This document shows, one piece after another, positions 16,275 through 24,865 of a DNA stretch of 64,000 bases. The stretch spans positions 62,001-126,000 of the forward strand of contig NZ_FOLV01000008.1 in the NCBI RefSeq assembly GCF_900112415.1, given 5' to 3'. Source of the DNA: Bacillus sp. 491mf (GTDB lineage Bacteria > Bacillota > Bacilli > Bacillales > Bacillaceae_G). The notes under the pieces are model-generated. The model searched no databases. It worked only from the letters and a program-made list of their open reading frames with translations, and was not told the DNA's origin. Numbering within the stretch: position 1 is the first letter of the stretch; each line of letters opens with the position of its first letter. A program made the translations under genes and the position numbers.

Positions 16275-17519
16275 ATGAAAAATAAAAAATACTTTAATTT
16301 TTACAAGCTTTGGCTAGGACAGTCTATAAGTTTGTTAGGTACCCAGTTTACAGTAGTGGCTTTGCCTCTTTTTGCATTAAAGGTGCTAGAAACAAGTGAG
16401 GCGAATGCTGCCTTGCTTCGTGGGATTATATTCATACCCTACCTAATTTTCGGATTAGTAGCCGGTGCTTTGATAGACATCCTTCATAGAAAAAAGGTTT
16501 TGCTAATTTGTAGTATATGTCAAGGCGTTTTATTTTTATCAGTATTCATACTGACTGTAACAAATATAATAACATTCCCTTTATTAGTGTTTCTCATGTT
16601 TTTAAATGGAATATTTACCACGTTTTACAACATTGCAATTCCTTCTTTCTTACCGGAAATATTAACAGATAAAGACAACTTAAAAAAAGGAAATGCTCAA
16701 CTAGCCCTTTCGGAGTCTCTTTCTATAGTAATTGGTCCTATGCTAGCAGGAATCGTTATTACTCTAGTTGGATTAACAGGCTCTTTCACTGTTGACGCAG
16801 TAACGTATTTTGTTTGTTTTGTGTGTGTATTATTTATTTCAAGGTTTAAACCGCATACAGAGGGCTCTTTTAGAAATGTAAACATAAAATCTATATATAT
16901 AAACATATATGAAGGTTTAATATATTTTAAAAAACACCCTGTATTGGAACCAATTGTAAGCTGTGGCGCTGTGTATGGTTTTTTTAAATACATACTAAAT
17001 AGCATTTTAGTAATATTCCTTTATAAGGTAATGGGTCTATCTGAACTTGACATAGGCTTTGTGGTAGGTTCGGCAGCGGTGGGATTTTTAATAGGCAATA
17101 CGATACTCCTGAAAAAAAGTCAACAAATTAATAATACAAAAATGCTTATTTATAGCGCTACTGTATCAGTTATCGGTCTGTCCTTTATACCGATAATGGG
17201 ATATTTGGGAACCGTTTACGGTATAGTAGCTGCAAGTATCATACATGGTATGGGAGAAGGGGTATTTGGCCCTTACGCTGCAACCATACGACAACTTGCC
17301 TCACCAAGTCACATGCTAGGCAGAGTAAATGCAATGCAGCGTACGCTTAATTGGGGTGCTTGGGCATTGGGAAGTTTTGCTAGTGCATTTTTAGTTTCTA
17401 TATTTGGGCTTCAAACTACGTTATTTATAGGGGGATTCGGAACAACATTGTGTTTAGTGGTGTTGTTAAGACGAGGCGTATTAACAGGTACCAACATTGA
17501 ATATACGAGTTCAATTTAG
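16275..17519 (+). CDS. MFS efflux transporter (paired with ATP-grasp gene)
   Basis: 414-residue major facilitator protein with about twelve hydrophobic segments, DxxHRKKV in the cytoplasmic loop 2-3 (motif A-like, here DILHRKKV) and an APSFLPEILTDKD-type stretch after helix 4 typical of the MFS_3/enterobactin-exporter-like group. The ATG at 16275 follows AGAAGGTG; an upstream in-frame ATG at 16254 has no ribosome site. Its stop is 11 bases from the start of an ATP-grasp ligase, so the two form an operon. Frequent ATA and AGA codons differ from the neighbours and suggest transfer. Export of the ligase product is the simplest role (inference). Confidence 0.85.
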   Translation: MKNKKYFNFYKLWLGQSISLLGTQFTVVALPLFALKVLETSEANAALLRGIIFIPYLIFGLVAGALIDILHRKKVLLICSICQGVLFLSVFILTVTNIITFPLLVFLMFLNGIFTTFYNIAIPSFLPEILTDKDNLKKGNAQLALSESLSIVIGPMLAGIVITLVGLTGSFTVDAVTYFVCFVCVLFISRFKPHTEGSFRNVNIKSIYINIYEGLIYFKKHPVLEPIVSCGAVYGFFKYILNSILVIFLYKVMGLSELDIGFVVGSAAVGFLIGNTILLKKSQQINNTKMLIYSATVSVIGLSFIPIMGYLGTVYGIVAASIIHGMGEGVFGPYAATIRQLASPSHMLGRVNAMQRTLNWGAWALGSFASAFLVSIFGLQTTLFIGGFGTTLCLVVLLRRGVLTGTNIEYTSSI

Positions 17520-17530
17520 AGGAGATGATT

Positions 17531-18793
17531 ATGATGTATAAAGTATCAAAAGGAACTGACATAGGAAATACACCACACGTTTTATTTATAGGGGGATGGA
17601 CAAAGCCTATACAAGATGCTTTAGACAGGGGGTATACTGTTTCGTATATAGGGTCTTACACTAAACACATATATTTCGATGGAATTATCTTAGAAAAGTG
17701 TTTCTATAGAAAAGAAATAGACACAACAAACATACCCGTGTGTGTATACTATGCTGAAGAATTGTACAAAGAGAAACCGTTTGATGTGGTTGTATCTTTC
17801 AACGAAGCAGCTTTAGATACGGCTTGCACAATTGCAAAAATTTTTAATGTTAAAGGATCTTCTTACAACGCTAATATGATAACCCGCAATAAAGACATGA
17901 TGCGTGAAATTCTAGCAGGCAAAGACTTTTCGATAGATTCGATAGTTTGCAATAACATAAAAGACATTGATGAATTTTTGAACAAAAAAGATAGTATTAT
18001 AATAAAGCCCCCGAGTGGCGCAGGTGGTAAAGGAGTATCTAAGCTAGACATGGGAGATGACGTAGAGGTATTTATTAAAGATAACGGTATTCAACTACCT
18101 ATTTTAGTGGAAGAGTACGTTGAAGGTGACGTAGTTTATACGGTCGAAGCCGTTTCTTATAACAAAAAACACTCTATACTAGCTATATCAGCTGAAGTAT
18201 TTAAAGAAGATACGTTTATAATAAACTATACTATTATGCCGGCACCTATAGATGAATCTCAAAAAAAATTAATCATTGAGAAAGTAATGCTATTTTTGAA
18301 CGACATGCAACTGGAAGACGGCATTACTCATACAGAAGTAAAGTTAGACAAACAAAATAAGCCAATAATCATAGAGTCTCAAGTCAGGATAGGTGGCGGT
18401 AATATTTGGAAAATGGTAGAACTAACAACCGGCATATCTCAATTTGGATACTATTATGATGCGTTAGCTACTGAGACTATAGATGAATTTAGATGTGTAT
18501 CTTCAAAATGTCAAGCTATGTCTTTAAGCTTGATTCCAAAACCAGGTTGCTTAAAAGAAATCAAGTATAAAGGGTTAGATAACATATCCGAAGTGATATT
18601 AATTGATCTATTAGTAAAAGAGGGCGACACCATACCAACTATTGTAGACAGTACTCAGCGCAAAGGATCTATATTATTTACGGCTAATGATATAAAACAT
18701 ATGTACGAAGTTGCAGATAAAATATGTGACAATATAACGTTTGTTTATCAGGATTTGTCAGAATGGAAACCTTCTTTTAAAAAATATATTTAA
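17531..18793 (+). CDS. ATP-grasp ligase, BacD-like
   Basis: 420-residue ATP-grasp enzyme. Residues 1-110 form a Rossmann-like pre-ATP-grasp domain; K159 and the glycine-rich loop PPSGAGGKGVS (160-170) bind ATP; the Mg-binding region HTEVKLD..IIESQVRIGGG lies around 280-300. Such enzymes join a carboxylate to an amine through an acyl phosphate. Pairing with an MFS exporter recalls BacD/BacE of bacilysin synthesis, so a dipeptide or similar small product is plausible but not proven. ATG at 17531 is six bases after AGGAG; ATG 17525 is too close. Codon use is unlike the flanking genes. Confidence 0.82.
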   Translation: MMYKVSKGTDIGNTPHVLFIGGWTKPIQDALDRGYTVSYIGSYTKHIYFDGIILEKCFYRKEIDTTNIPVCVYYAEELYKEKPFDVVVSFNEAALDTACTIAKIFNVKGSSYNANMITRNKDMMREILAGKDFSIDSIVCNNIKDIDEFLNKKDSIIIKPPSGAGGKGVSKLDMGDDVEVFIKDNGIQLPILVEEYVEGDVVYTVEAVSYNKKHSILAISAEVFKEDTFIINYTIMPAPIDESQKKLIIEKVMLFLNDMQLEDGITHTEVKLDKQNKPIIIESQVRIGGGNIWKMVELTTGISQFGYYYDALATETIDEFRCVSSKCQAMSLSLIPKPGCLKEIKYKGLDNISEVILIDLLVKEGDTIPTIVDSTQRKGSILFTANDIKHMYEVADKICDNITFVYQDLSEWKPSFKKYI

Positions 18794-18808
18794 AAAGGAA
18801 TGTGTCAC

Positions 18809-19042
18809 ATGACTGGTCTATGTTAAGAAAAAGGACAATTTAAACCACGTGTGTCTATTAACCCAAAAATTGGGTTACCAGTACAACATGATCATTATGA
18901 GCTAAGGATACCTATAGAGTTAAATCACGATCTAATTTCAGGTACCATGCTAAATACTCTTACACTGTCTTATGAATTTAATGAAAAATATATAAACAAA
19001 TGGAAGATACTTCAAGTCATTTTTTCTATTTCAGAAAATTGA
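18809..19042 (+). pseudogene. Broken small gene after ATP-grasp ligase
   Basis: After AAAAAGGAATGTGTCAC an ATG at 18809 reads MTGLC and meets an in-frame TAA (18824-18826); the same frame then continues EKGQFKPRVSINPKIGLPVQ and on for about 70 residues to 19042. The continuous frame across a single stop, directly after the ligase, suggests a third operon gene inactivated by one nonsense change, or the shortened remains of one. The family was not recognised. Alternatively translation restarts at GTG 18851. Confidence 0.4.
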
Positions 19043-19083
19043 CTCTTTGTTTGTGAGTTTTTTAATTACATTCTTTAAACATT

Positions 19084-19126
19084 AAAGAGCCGATTTACTC
19101 TTAACAGGAAAAAATTCGGCTCTTTA
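19084..19126. terminator. Terminator-like hairpin after ATP-grasp cassette
   Basis: AAAGAGCCGA / TCGGCTCTTT perfect 10-bp stem with a 21-nt loop. T-rich on both flanks; ends the plus-strand cassette. Confidence 0.65.
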
Positions 19127-19231
19127 CTTATGATAATAATGCCTAGATTTACAATATCGTTTAATAAATACTTTATAAGTTTATAAAGGCGTAGCGAAAA
19201 TTGCACCGGGCATTCGCGATTGATCAGTAAG

Positions 19232-19263
19232 AAAAGACCTGACATTATATATCAGGTCTTTTT
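19232..19263. terminator. Bidirectional terminator downstream of M4 protease
   Basis: AAAAGACCTGA / TCAGGTCTTTT perfect 11-bp stem with a 9-nt loop, six bases past the protease stop codon. T-runs are present on both strands. Confidence 0.85.
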
Positions 19264-19269
19264 CATGTC

Positions 19270-20919
19270 TTATTCTATACCAACTGCATTATAAGCCTTC
19301 GTTACAGCTTGTACTTCTTTAGAGTTTTTACCATATAAATCTTCTGCAGCTTGAAGTACAGCTTGGCGCATCATTTTAAAGTTAGAGTTTGCAGTTAAAT
19401 ATTTTGTAAGGGCACGATAGTAAATTTTTTCCGTAGCTTCGCGACCAACACCGTTTACTTCCACACCATAATGTCCGCCACCTTCAGACACTAAATATGC
19501 TGCTTTATTATTGATACTACTGTTAATATGAACACCGCCATTATCATATGGACCAGTGTAAAATTTTCTGTAATGATCTGGATAACCTTCAGTTGGTTCT
19601 AATGGGTTTGGAATAGAAGCAGGATTACTTAAGGAACGCATTGCATCTCCTGATATATCCGGTGTATAAATATCTTCTCCCGCCTCCCAATCGTCACGGT
19701 CCACCATCGCACCGAAAATATCCGAAAACGATTCGTTTAATGCACCAGACTCATCTTGATACTCTAAATTTGCTGTATGCTCTGTTACAGCATGTGTTAA
19801 CTCATGGGCAACAACATCTAAGCTTGCAGAAAATGGAATAAATTCTTTTCCATCTCCATCACCATAACTCATATACACACCGTTCCACCCAGCATTATTC
19901 CAGTTTTCCCCTACGTGAACAACAGAACGTAACTTTGCTCCTTTGTTATCATAGGAATTACGATTAAATGTTTTCTTATAATAGTCGTATACTTTTTCTG
20001 CATTTACATGTGCATCAACACCTGCTTTATCTGCAAAGAACTTGAACTTACTTTCAATTTCATAACCTGTATATCCCAGTCCTTGTAATGGTGAATCATA
20101 AAAGTATTTATTCAAATTTCTCCAATCAAACGTATAAACACCGTTTCCACGTTTGCCATCAAATAAATGAAATGCACCTGTTTTTTCATTTTGAACAATT
20201 TCAAATGATTGTCTGTTTCCTAAAACACCATATCCAAAACCAGTAATATGATCGACCGCATTATATTTATTGATCACATTTCCATTTATTGCATCAATAA
20301 AATAATGCCAGTAGCCTGGTGCTGGTTTTGAAACAGATGCTTTTACAAGATAGGAAAGATAATATTGTCCATCTTTTTCATATACGTATAAATCCTTCTT
20401 AATACCATCATAGTTATCTACTTTTCCAATCTCTTTCTCAATACTAGCTTTCGCAATATTTACAGCCTCATCTTCTGAAATACTTGCAGTTGATGGGATA
20501 TTTTTATTTTCTAAATTCGGGATAACTTGTCCAAAAAATGCTTTCACATTATTATTTTTATCAAGTGCTACTGTTTGATCAGAGCCATATACAGGAACAC
20601 CATTATATTTTTCAATAAGCCTCACATGCGTTGTTTCTGCTTCTGCGTCTTTTTCTTCTCTAACGATTTCAAAATGTTTCTCCATATTTCCTGTTAATTG
20701 AAACATGTCTTTCTTACTCTTTAAATACTCGAACACAGTTTCTTTTTTATCTAGTCCTTCTGGTGCTTTCCACTCTTCCCCAATATAAGATGGTGTCTGA
20801 AATCCTTGGTTGTATTGAATTTTTTGCTCTGCTGCATATGTACGTGACGTGCCTAATGTCGCAAATGTCGCTAAAGCCATAGATAAAGCTAATGTTGAAG
20901 ATAAAACCTTCTTTTTCAA
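19270..20919 (-). CDS. Secreted neutral metalloprotease, M4 family (bacillolysin/thermolysin-like)
   Basis: Prepro-enzyme of 549 residues. Signal peptide residues 1-30 (basic MKKK, hydrophobic core, cut after TYAA), FTP/PepSY propeptide to about 225, then a thermolysin-like mature domain. Zinc site HELTH (H372, E373, H376) with third ligand E396 in GALNESFSD, and a C-terminal GGVHINSSINNKAAY with the catalytic His. TTG at 20919 was chosen because GGGGAG lies eight bases upstream; GTG 20928 overlaps it. This resembles NprB-type proteases of the group, but plcR/papR are not beside it and no PlcR box was seen upstream. Monocistronic. Confidence 0.9.
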   Translation of the reverse strand: MKKKVLSSTLALSMALATFATLGTSRTYAAEQKIQYNQGFQTPSYIGEEWKAPEGLDKKETVFEYLKSKKDMFQLTGNMEKHFEIVREEKDAEAETTHVRLIEKYNGVPVYGSDQTVALDKNNNVKAFFGQVIPNLENKNIPSTASISEDEAVNIAKASIEKEIGKVDNYDGIKKDLYVYEKDGQYYLSYLVKASVSKPAPGYWHYFIDAINGNVINKYNAVDHITGFGYGVLGNRQSFEIVQNEKTGAFHLFDGKRGNGVYTFDWRNLNKYFYDSPLQGLGYTGYEIESKFKFFADKAGVDAHVNAEKVYDYYKKTFNRNSYDNKGAKLRSVVHVGENWNNAGWNGVYMSYGDGDGKEFIPFSASLDVVAHELTHAVTEHTANLEYQDESGALNESFSDIFGAMVDRDDWEAGEDIYTPDISGDAMRSLSNPASIPNPLEPTEGYPDHYRKFYTGPYDNGGVHINSSINNKAAYLVSEGGGHYGVEVNGVGREATEKIYYRALTKYLTANSNFKMMRQAVLQAAEDLYGKNSKEVQAVTKAYNAVGIE

Positions 20920-21029
20920 AAATACCACTCCCCATCCCTATTTTTTTGACACATCTCTATGTTTTTTAACACTTTTATATAATTCTAGTGATAATAGTAT
21001 ACAACCTACTATCTGAAATTATAGAAAAT

Positions 21030-21281
21030 TTAGACAGAAAATTCAGGCTGGATTAGACACCAAGCTAAACAATTACCACTCAATCCTGCATCTAAAATAA
21101 CAGTAGGATTTCCATTCTCTTCACCAGAAATAATCGTATGAATGCTGCGACCATCCACATTCACAATACTTCCTGGTTCCTTCGTTTCATTCTTTTTTCT
21201 AATATACAGATTTGCCGCCGTAAATGGAAATAACACTGTACTTATTGCTGTTTTTAAAAAATAATCCGTTTGAAAACTCAT
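21030..21281 (-). pseudogene. Alpha/beta hydrolase, 5' fragment
   Basis: Frame MSFQTDYFLKTAISTVLFPF.. with an N-terminal membrane anchor, then the start of an alpha/beta hydrolase fold (VNVDGRSIHTIISGEENGNP, TVILDAGLSG, the oxyanion-loop region). It stops after WCLIQPEFSV, well before a nucleophile elbow, so roughly two thirds of the gene is missing. GGAGG lies upstream of 21281; the frame could begin as early as 21353. The broken end abuts the promoter region of the protease gene. Confidence 0.65.
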
Positions 21282-21478
21282 GACAATGACTCTACCTCCG
21301 TCAAACTTTTTTAATTTTTTTGTACCTGCTATTAAATAAAGTTCACCCCTCAAGAATAAGAGAATTTCAGTTTATCCCTCCACACACTAAATATTCGCCG
21401 TTCATTAAGAAATCTATCTTAAAAATTGTACACTTTCATCAAAATTCAAAATTTTTGTCCTATTTTTAAATTTCAGGG

Positions 21479-21507
21479 TTTACAAATGTTACCTAATTGT
21501 ATATACT
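21479..21507 (+). promoter_or_regulatory. Sigma-A type promoter of small-protein cluster
   Basis: TTTACA, exactly 17 bp, TATACT, with transcription expected near 21514 and the first AAAGGAGGTC ribosome site at 21531. Confidence 0.65.
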
Positions 21508-21547
21508 TACTTACGTAAGAAAAAAATTCCAAAGGAGGTCGAATAAT

Positions 21548-21622
21548 ATGATGAAATTAACTGTATATGTAGCACTTGTTTCACAATTAAATAGATGTTC
21601 GACCACCCATATGGAGAATTGA
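21548..21622 (+). CDS. Small ORF 1 of YrzI cluster (24 residues)
   Basis: ATG ATG start with an ideal AAAGGAGGTC site, coding MMKLTVYVALVSQLNRCSTT then HMEN. A short hydrophobic N-terminal half and one cysteine. It ends just before two tandem terminator hairpins, so it may be a leader peptide or a small protein in its own right. No homologue is known to me. Confidence 0.45.
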   Translation: MMKLTVYVALVSQLNRCSTTHMEN

Positions 21623-21653
21623 AAATCGTATTTACTATGATTTGAATTATTCT

Positions 21654-21688
21654 GCCACAGGAGGTCGAATGCCTTCCTGTGGCTTTTT
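21654..21688 (+). terminator. First tandem terminator in YrzI leader
   Basis: GCCACAGGA / TCCTGTGGC 9-bp stem followed by TTTTT. The loop repeats the AGGAGGTCGAAT string of the ribosome site at 21533. Confidence 0.75.
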
Positions 21689-21696
21689 CATGCCAT

Positions 21697-21731
21697 GCCG
21701 CAGGAACACTCTATCTTCCTGTGGCTTTTTT
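21697..21731 (+). terminator. Second tandem terminator in YrzI leader
   Basis: GCCGCAGGA / TCCTGTGGC stem (one G-U pair) followed by TTTTTT, a near copy of the hairpin 43 bases upstream. Both stand between the promoter and the YrzI frame. Confidence 0.75.
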
Positions 21732-21783
21732 GTGCGATTTTCACATTCTCACAATTTTTTATATTTGAAAGGAGTAAAAACAT

Positions 21784-21924
21784 ATGACATTTCATGTATT
21801 CTTTTTAACGATTACGATTCAAAAAGCTCGTTTATCTGAAGTAGAACTTGAACAGAAACAACGTGTTCAACAAATCGTGGACGAAGTAAAAGATCGCCAA
21901 ATATCGTTTTATAACCATCTGTAA
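21784..21924 (+). CDS. yrzI: YrzI family small protein (46 residues)
   Basis: MTFHVFFLTITIQKARLSEV.. followed by a charged helix ending DRQISFYNHL. The hydrophobic start, central QK-x-LSE and the C-terminal VKDRQxSFY match the YrzI family of small Bacillus proteins. GAAAGGAG lies ten bases upstream. In B. subtilis, yrzI sits in an operon of very short ORFs that is cut by the ribosome-dependent nuclease Rae1; whether the same control applies here is inference. It lies behind two tandem terminators and is followed by an 18-codon ORF. Confidence 0.8.
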   Translation: MTFHVFFLTITIQKARLSEVELEQKQRVQQIVDEVKDRQISFYNHL

Positions 21925-21962
21925 TTATGAATATCAAATAGCGATGAAAGGAGATATTTAAA

Positions 21963-22019
21963 ATGATTTTATCTAAGTGGAAAATTATGATTTGGATTGT
22001 AGAGGTAGACTCCGCATAA
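21963..22019 (+). CDS. Small ORF 3 of YrzI cluster (18 residues)
   Basis: ATG with GAAAGGAGATATTTAAA upstream, coding MILSKWKIMIWIVEVDSA. The spacing and ribosome site are as good as those of real genes, 38 bases after the YrzI stop. Its function is unknown. It ends just before a family B repeat. Confidence 0.45.
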   Translation: MILSKWKIMIWIVEVDSA

Positions 22020-22032
22020 CAGAACTATATGA

Positions 22033-22230
22033 ATACAAAGTAAAAAATCGACATAAAAACCCTCTTTCTTTTTAAGCAGGCGAGAGCATCTGGCCATGCA
22101 TAGAAGCGGTCAGAGCCTCTTTCTGCCACAGGCAAAGTTTCAAACAAAAGGAGAAAGCAAGGAGCGGTCATGTTATATTCTGCATTGCACCGACTTAGAT
22201 GTTGAAGAATGAAAATGGATTTATATATTA
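22033..22230 (+). repeat. Dispersed intergenic repeat, family B, copy 2
   Basis: ATACAAAG..AAATCGACATAAAA at the left and AATGAAAATGGATTTATA at the right, with GAGAGCATCTGGCCATGCATAG shared closely with copy 1 (one internal difference set). Same orientation as the other two copies; it begins 14 bases after the 18-residue ORF's stop. Confidence 0.75.
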
Positions 22231-22317
22231 TAAAAGTACTAAAAAGATAGTATAAAATCAGTGAAGACACTTCATTCTCCACTGATGAAAAACTCTTACA
22301 AAACGGACTTTTCTTGG

Positions 22318-22465
22318 ATAAAGTGAAACTTTAATCAGTGGGGTTTTCTTCATCCCTCACTGATTATCAGCTCCCACCTAACTTCTGAACGAGCCGCTAG
22401 AGCTGGACAATGCTTTCGCTGAATTTTGAGGCGGAAGTATTACTGCCCACGAATAGCGGGATAAA
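22318..22465 (+). repeat. bcr1-type repeat, copy 3 (shortened, with relic of nested insert)
   Basis: ATAAA boundaries at 22318-22322 and 22461-22465. The middle lacks the ATCGGGCTTTTACGGG part, and at the nested-insert site carries GAACGAGCCGCTAGAGCTGG (22387-22406), a deleted and partly inverted remnant of the nested element. Confidence 0.75.
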
Positions 22466-22483
22466 ATTTGACGGGCAAACAAA

Positions 22484-22520
22484 AACAAGGTTGTTATATA
22501 AAAATATAGGCAACCTTGTT
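22484..22520 (-). terminator. Terminator of SulP gene
   Basis: AACAAGGTTG / CAACCTTGTT 10-bp stem, followed on the minus strand by TTTTTGTTTG. Confidence 0.75.
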
Positions 22521-22542
22521 CACTATTTTTATTTATTCCTTT

Positions 22543-24306
22543 TTAAAAATCTAGTGCATTTGCTTTATCTTTTACTGTATTCACTTTCTGAGGTTGATGA
22601 GAAAGGTGCTTGCATTCACGAAATGCAAAATGTTTACAGCCCATACATTTGTTCACATTCAAATGTTCTAAAGCGTAGTTAATTGCATCCCCTGTATGCT
22701 CAAAGAAGTTCTGCTTCTCAATTTCAGCATACAGTCCATTTCTAACTAAAGTCGTTTTTAGTTCAGGTTGAATTCCTGCAACTAGAAGTATTCCACCTTG
22801 TTGTTTAAACGAATGAACAATACTTCTAAAATAAGACTCTCCTGTCGTATCAATAAAAGGAACTTTTCCCATTCGTAAAATTAAAACTTTAGGTTTATAG
22901 TGAATAGTTGCTAAAATGCTTTGTTCAAATGTTTGAGCAGCACCAAAGAATAACGGACCTTCTATTGTATAAATACTAATTTGCGGACAATCATGAGTTT
23001 TATTCACCACATGTGGTAACAATTTTTCATTTTTTCTTGAATGATCTGGAAGCACTTTAGATATGACTAGCATGTTGCTCATACGTTTTGTAAATAAAAT
23101 AATAGCTAAAATAAGACCAATTTCTACTGCTGTTGTTAAACTCGTAAATACAGTAAACAAAAATGTTACAACTAATACAAGAGAATCTCCACTCTTCATT
23201 TTAACGATGTGCGCAAAATGTTTTTGCTCACTCATGTTCCAAGCTACTACCATTAAAATAGGAGCCATACTTGCAAGTGGGATATGTGAAGCATATGGAG
23301 CTAGTAATAAAAGTGTTAATAAAACAAGAATCCCATGAATAATACCTGATATAGGTGAAGCAGCCCCGCTTTTAATATTAGTCGCTGTTCGAGCGATCGC
23401 TCCTGTTGCTGGAATACCTCCAAATAATGGCGTGACAATATTAGCAATTCCTTGACCAATCAGTTCTTTGTTGCTGTTATGTTTACTATTTGTCATTCCA
23501 TCTGCCACGACAGCAGATAAAAGAGATTCAATACCACCGAGCATCGCAATTACAAATGCCGGACCTATCAGCAATTTGATACGTTCTAATGTGATTTCTG
23601 GTACATGAAACTGCGGAAGTGTATTGGGTATCGTACCGTACGCTGTACCAATAGTTGGTACATGACCCGAGAAAAATACCGTTGCAATTAAAGTTGAAAT
23701 GATTATACCTACTAATGAACCAGGTACTTTTGGAAAAAGCTTTGGCGTTGCGAGTATAACAACAAAGCAGATAAAAGCTGTTATAATGCTGTAAAAATTG
23801 ACGGTATCAATATGAATAAAGATTTCATTCAGATTTGCTATAAATGCCTCATGCTTTTTTATACCTGTTAAACCTAAAAAGCTAGCAATTTGTCCCGTAA
23901 AAATAGTAACAGCAATACCTGATGTAAAACCAACTGTTACAGGACGCGGGATAAACTTAATTAAAGATCCTAATTTAAAGATACCCATTAGACATAAAAG
24001 AATTCCGGCTAATAAACCTGCCAGTAACAAATTTTCATATCCATAGGCAATTACAATACTTAAAAGAATTGGAACAAAGGCACCTGTTGGTCCTCCAATT
24101 TGATACCTTGAACCACCAAATAGCGCAGTAAGAATTCCAGCAATACATGTTGTATAAATCCCATACTCTGGTTTAACTCCAGAAGCTATAGCAAAAGACA
24201 TAGCAAGTGGAATCGCAACAACTCCGACAATCGTTCCTGAAAGAAGATCCTTTTGAAAGTGCCTCAATGAGTATCCTTCAAATCTTCCTGTAAATAACCC
24301 TTTCAT
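22543..24306 (-). CDS. SulP family inorganic anion transporter with STAS domain
   Basis: 587 residues: SulP/SLC26-type membrane domain (about residues 15-420, ten or more helices, including the GLYTT-like EYGIYTTCIAGI and the GGSRYQIGGPTGAFVPIL anion-path motif) followed by a cytoplasmic STAS domain (~430-550). These proteins move sulfate, bicarbonate or related anions. An extra C-terminal tail carries MGCKHFAFRECKHLS, with three cysteines and two histidines, a possible metal site. AGAAGGG precedes the ATG. It follows the ArsR/Cys-rich pair on the same strand by 118 bases. Confidence 0.9.
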   Translation of the reverse strand: MKGLFTGRFEGYSLRHFQKDLLSGTIVGVVAIPLAMSFAIASGVKPEYGIYTTCIAGILTALFGGSRYQIGGPTGAFVPILLSIVIAYGYENLLLAGLLAGILLCLMGIFKLGSLIKFIPRPVTVGFTSGIAVTIFTGQIASFLGLTGIKKHEAFIANLNEIFIHIDTVNFYSIITAFICFVVILATPKLFPKVPGSLVGIIISTLIATVFFSGHVPTIGTAYGTIPNTLPQFHVPEITLERIKLLIGPAFVIAMLGGIESLLSAVVADGMTNSKHNSNKELIGQGIANIVTPLFGGIPATGAIARTATNIKSGAASPISGIIHGILVLLTLLLLAPYASHIPLASMAPILMVVAWNMSEQKHFAHIVKMKSGDSLVLVVTFLFTVFTSLTTAVEIGLILAIILFTKRMSNMLVISKVLPDHSRKNEKLLPHVVNKTHDCPQISIYTIEGPLFFGAAQTFEQSILATIHYKPKVLILRMGKVPFIDTTGESYFRSIVHSFKQQGGILLVAGIQPELKTTLVRNGLYAEIEKQNFFEHTGDAINYALEHLNVNKCMGCKHFAFRECKHLSHQPQKVNTVKDKANALDF

Positions 24307-24424
24307 TATAAACCCTTCTTTTCTATTATTAATAAATCTTGCTGTTTCTGAAAGATTAACTACCTCTTAATAAATTTAGATTGTAAATACATTTTTCATG
24401 CTCTTATTTAAGGAAAGCATAAGC

Positions 24425-24865
24425 TTAATATTGACTATACGTTTTGCTCAAATGACACTCTAATTCACCTATATCTCCGCTCTCTTGCACATAGATTTTC
24501 AACCTTTCTGCTAGAAGTTCCCCCTCTCGGCCATCTAACTTCTCTGTATCTATAAAGGATTTAATCCATACCTTATCTGGCGTACTATCTCTACGAAACT
24601 TTTGACCTGGAACCTCACTCCAAAAGCTCTTCCATCCATCCAATAATCCAATTTGATCAAATAAAAAACTTTGAATCCCACATAACCAAGCTGTACAAGC
24701 CGTATTTCTCTTTTGACACCCAACTTCATCTTGTAAATGCTGGCATGAAAAACAACAAGAATTCCCACTTTTAATACAAACATCACATACATGATGAGCT
24801 CCTACTGATCGAAATACTTCAATTCCATGTTGAATAATAACTTCTTTCTTAACTTCGATACTCAA
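24425..24865 (-). CDS. Cys-rich protein co-transcribed with ArsR-type regulator
   Basis: 146 residues, family not recognised. The N-terminal half has a dense cysteine cluster: CDVC, SCCFSC, GC and a TACTAWLC end, nine cysteines in about forty residues, fitting binding of metal or an Fe-S cluster. The C-terminal half is a plain charged, mostly helical domain. It starts within the last codons of the regulator (17-base overlap), so it is translationally coupled and probably controlled by the same signal. It may sense or sequester the metal, or serve as a thiol-redox partner (inference). Confidence 0.7.
   Translation of the reverse strand: MSIEVKKEVIIQHGIEVFRSVGAHHVCDVCIKSGNSCCFSCQHLQDEVGCQKRNTACTAWLCGIQSFLFDQIGLLDGWKSFWSEVPGQKFRRDSTPDKVWIKSFIDTEKLDGREGELLAERLKIYVQESGDIGELECHLSKTYSQY

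Noticed and set aside
20929-21029. PlcR box upstream of the M4 protease
   Set aside because: Searched for TATGnAnnnnTnCATA; no match was found, and plcR/papR are not adjacent, so PlcR control and the name nprB were not assigned.
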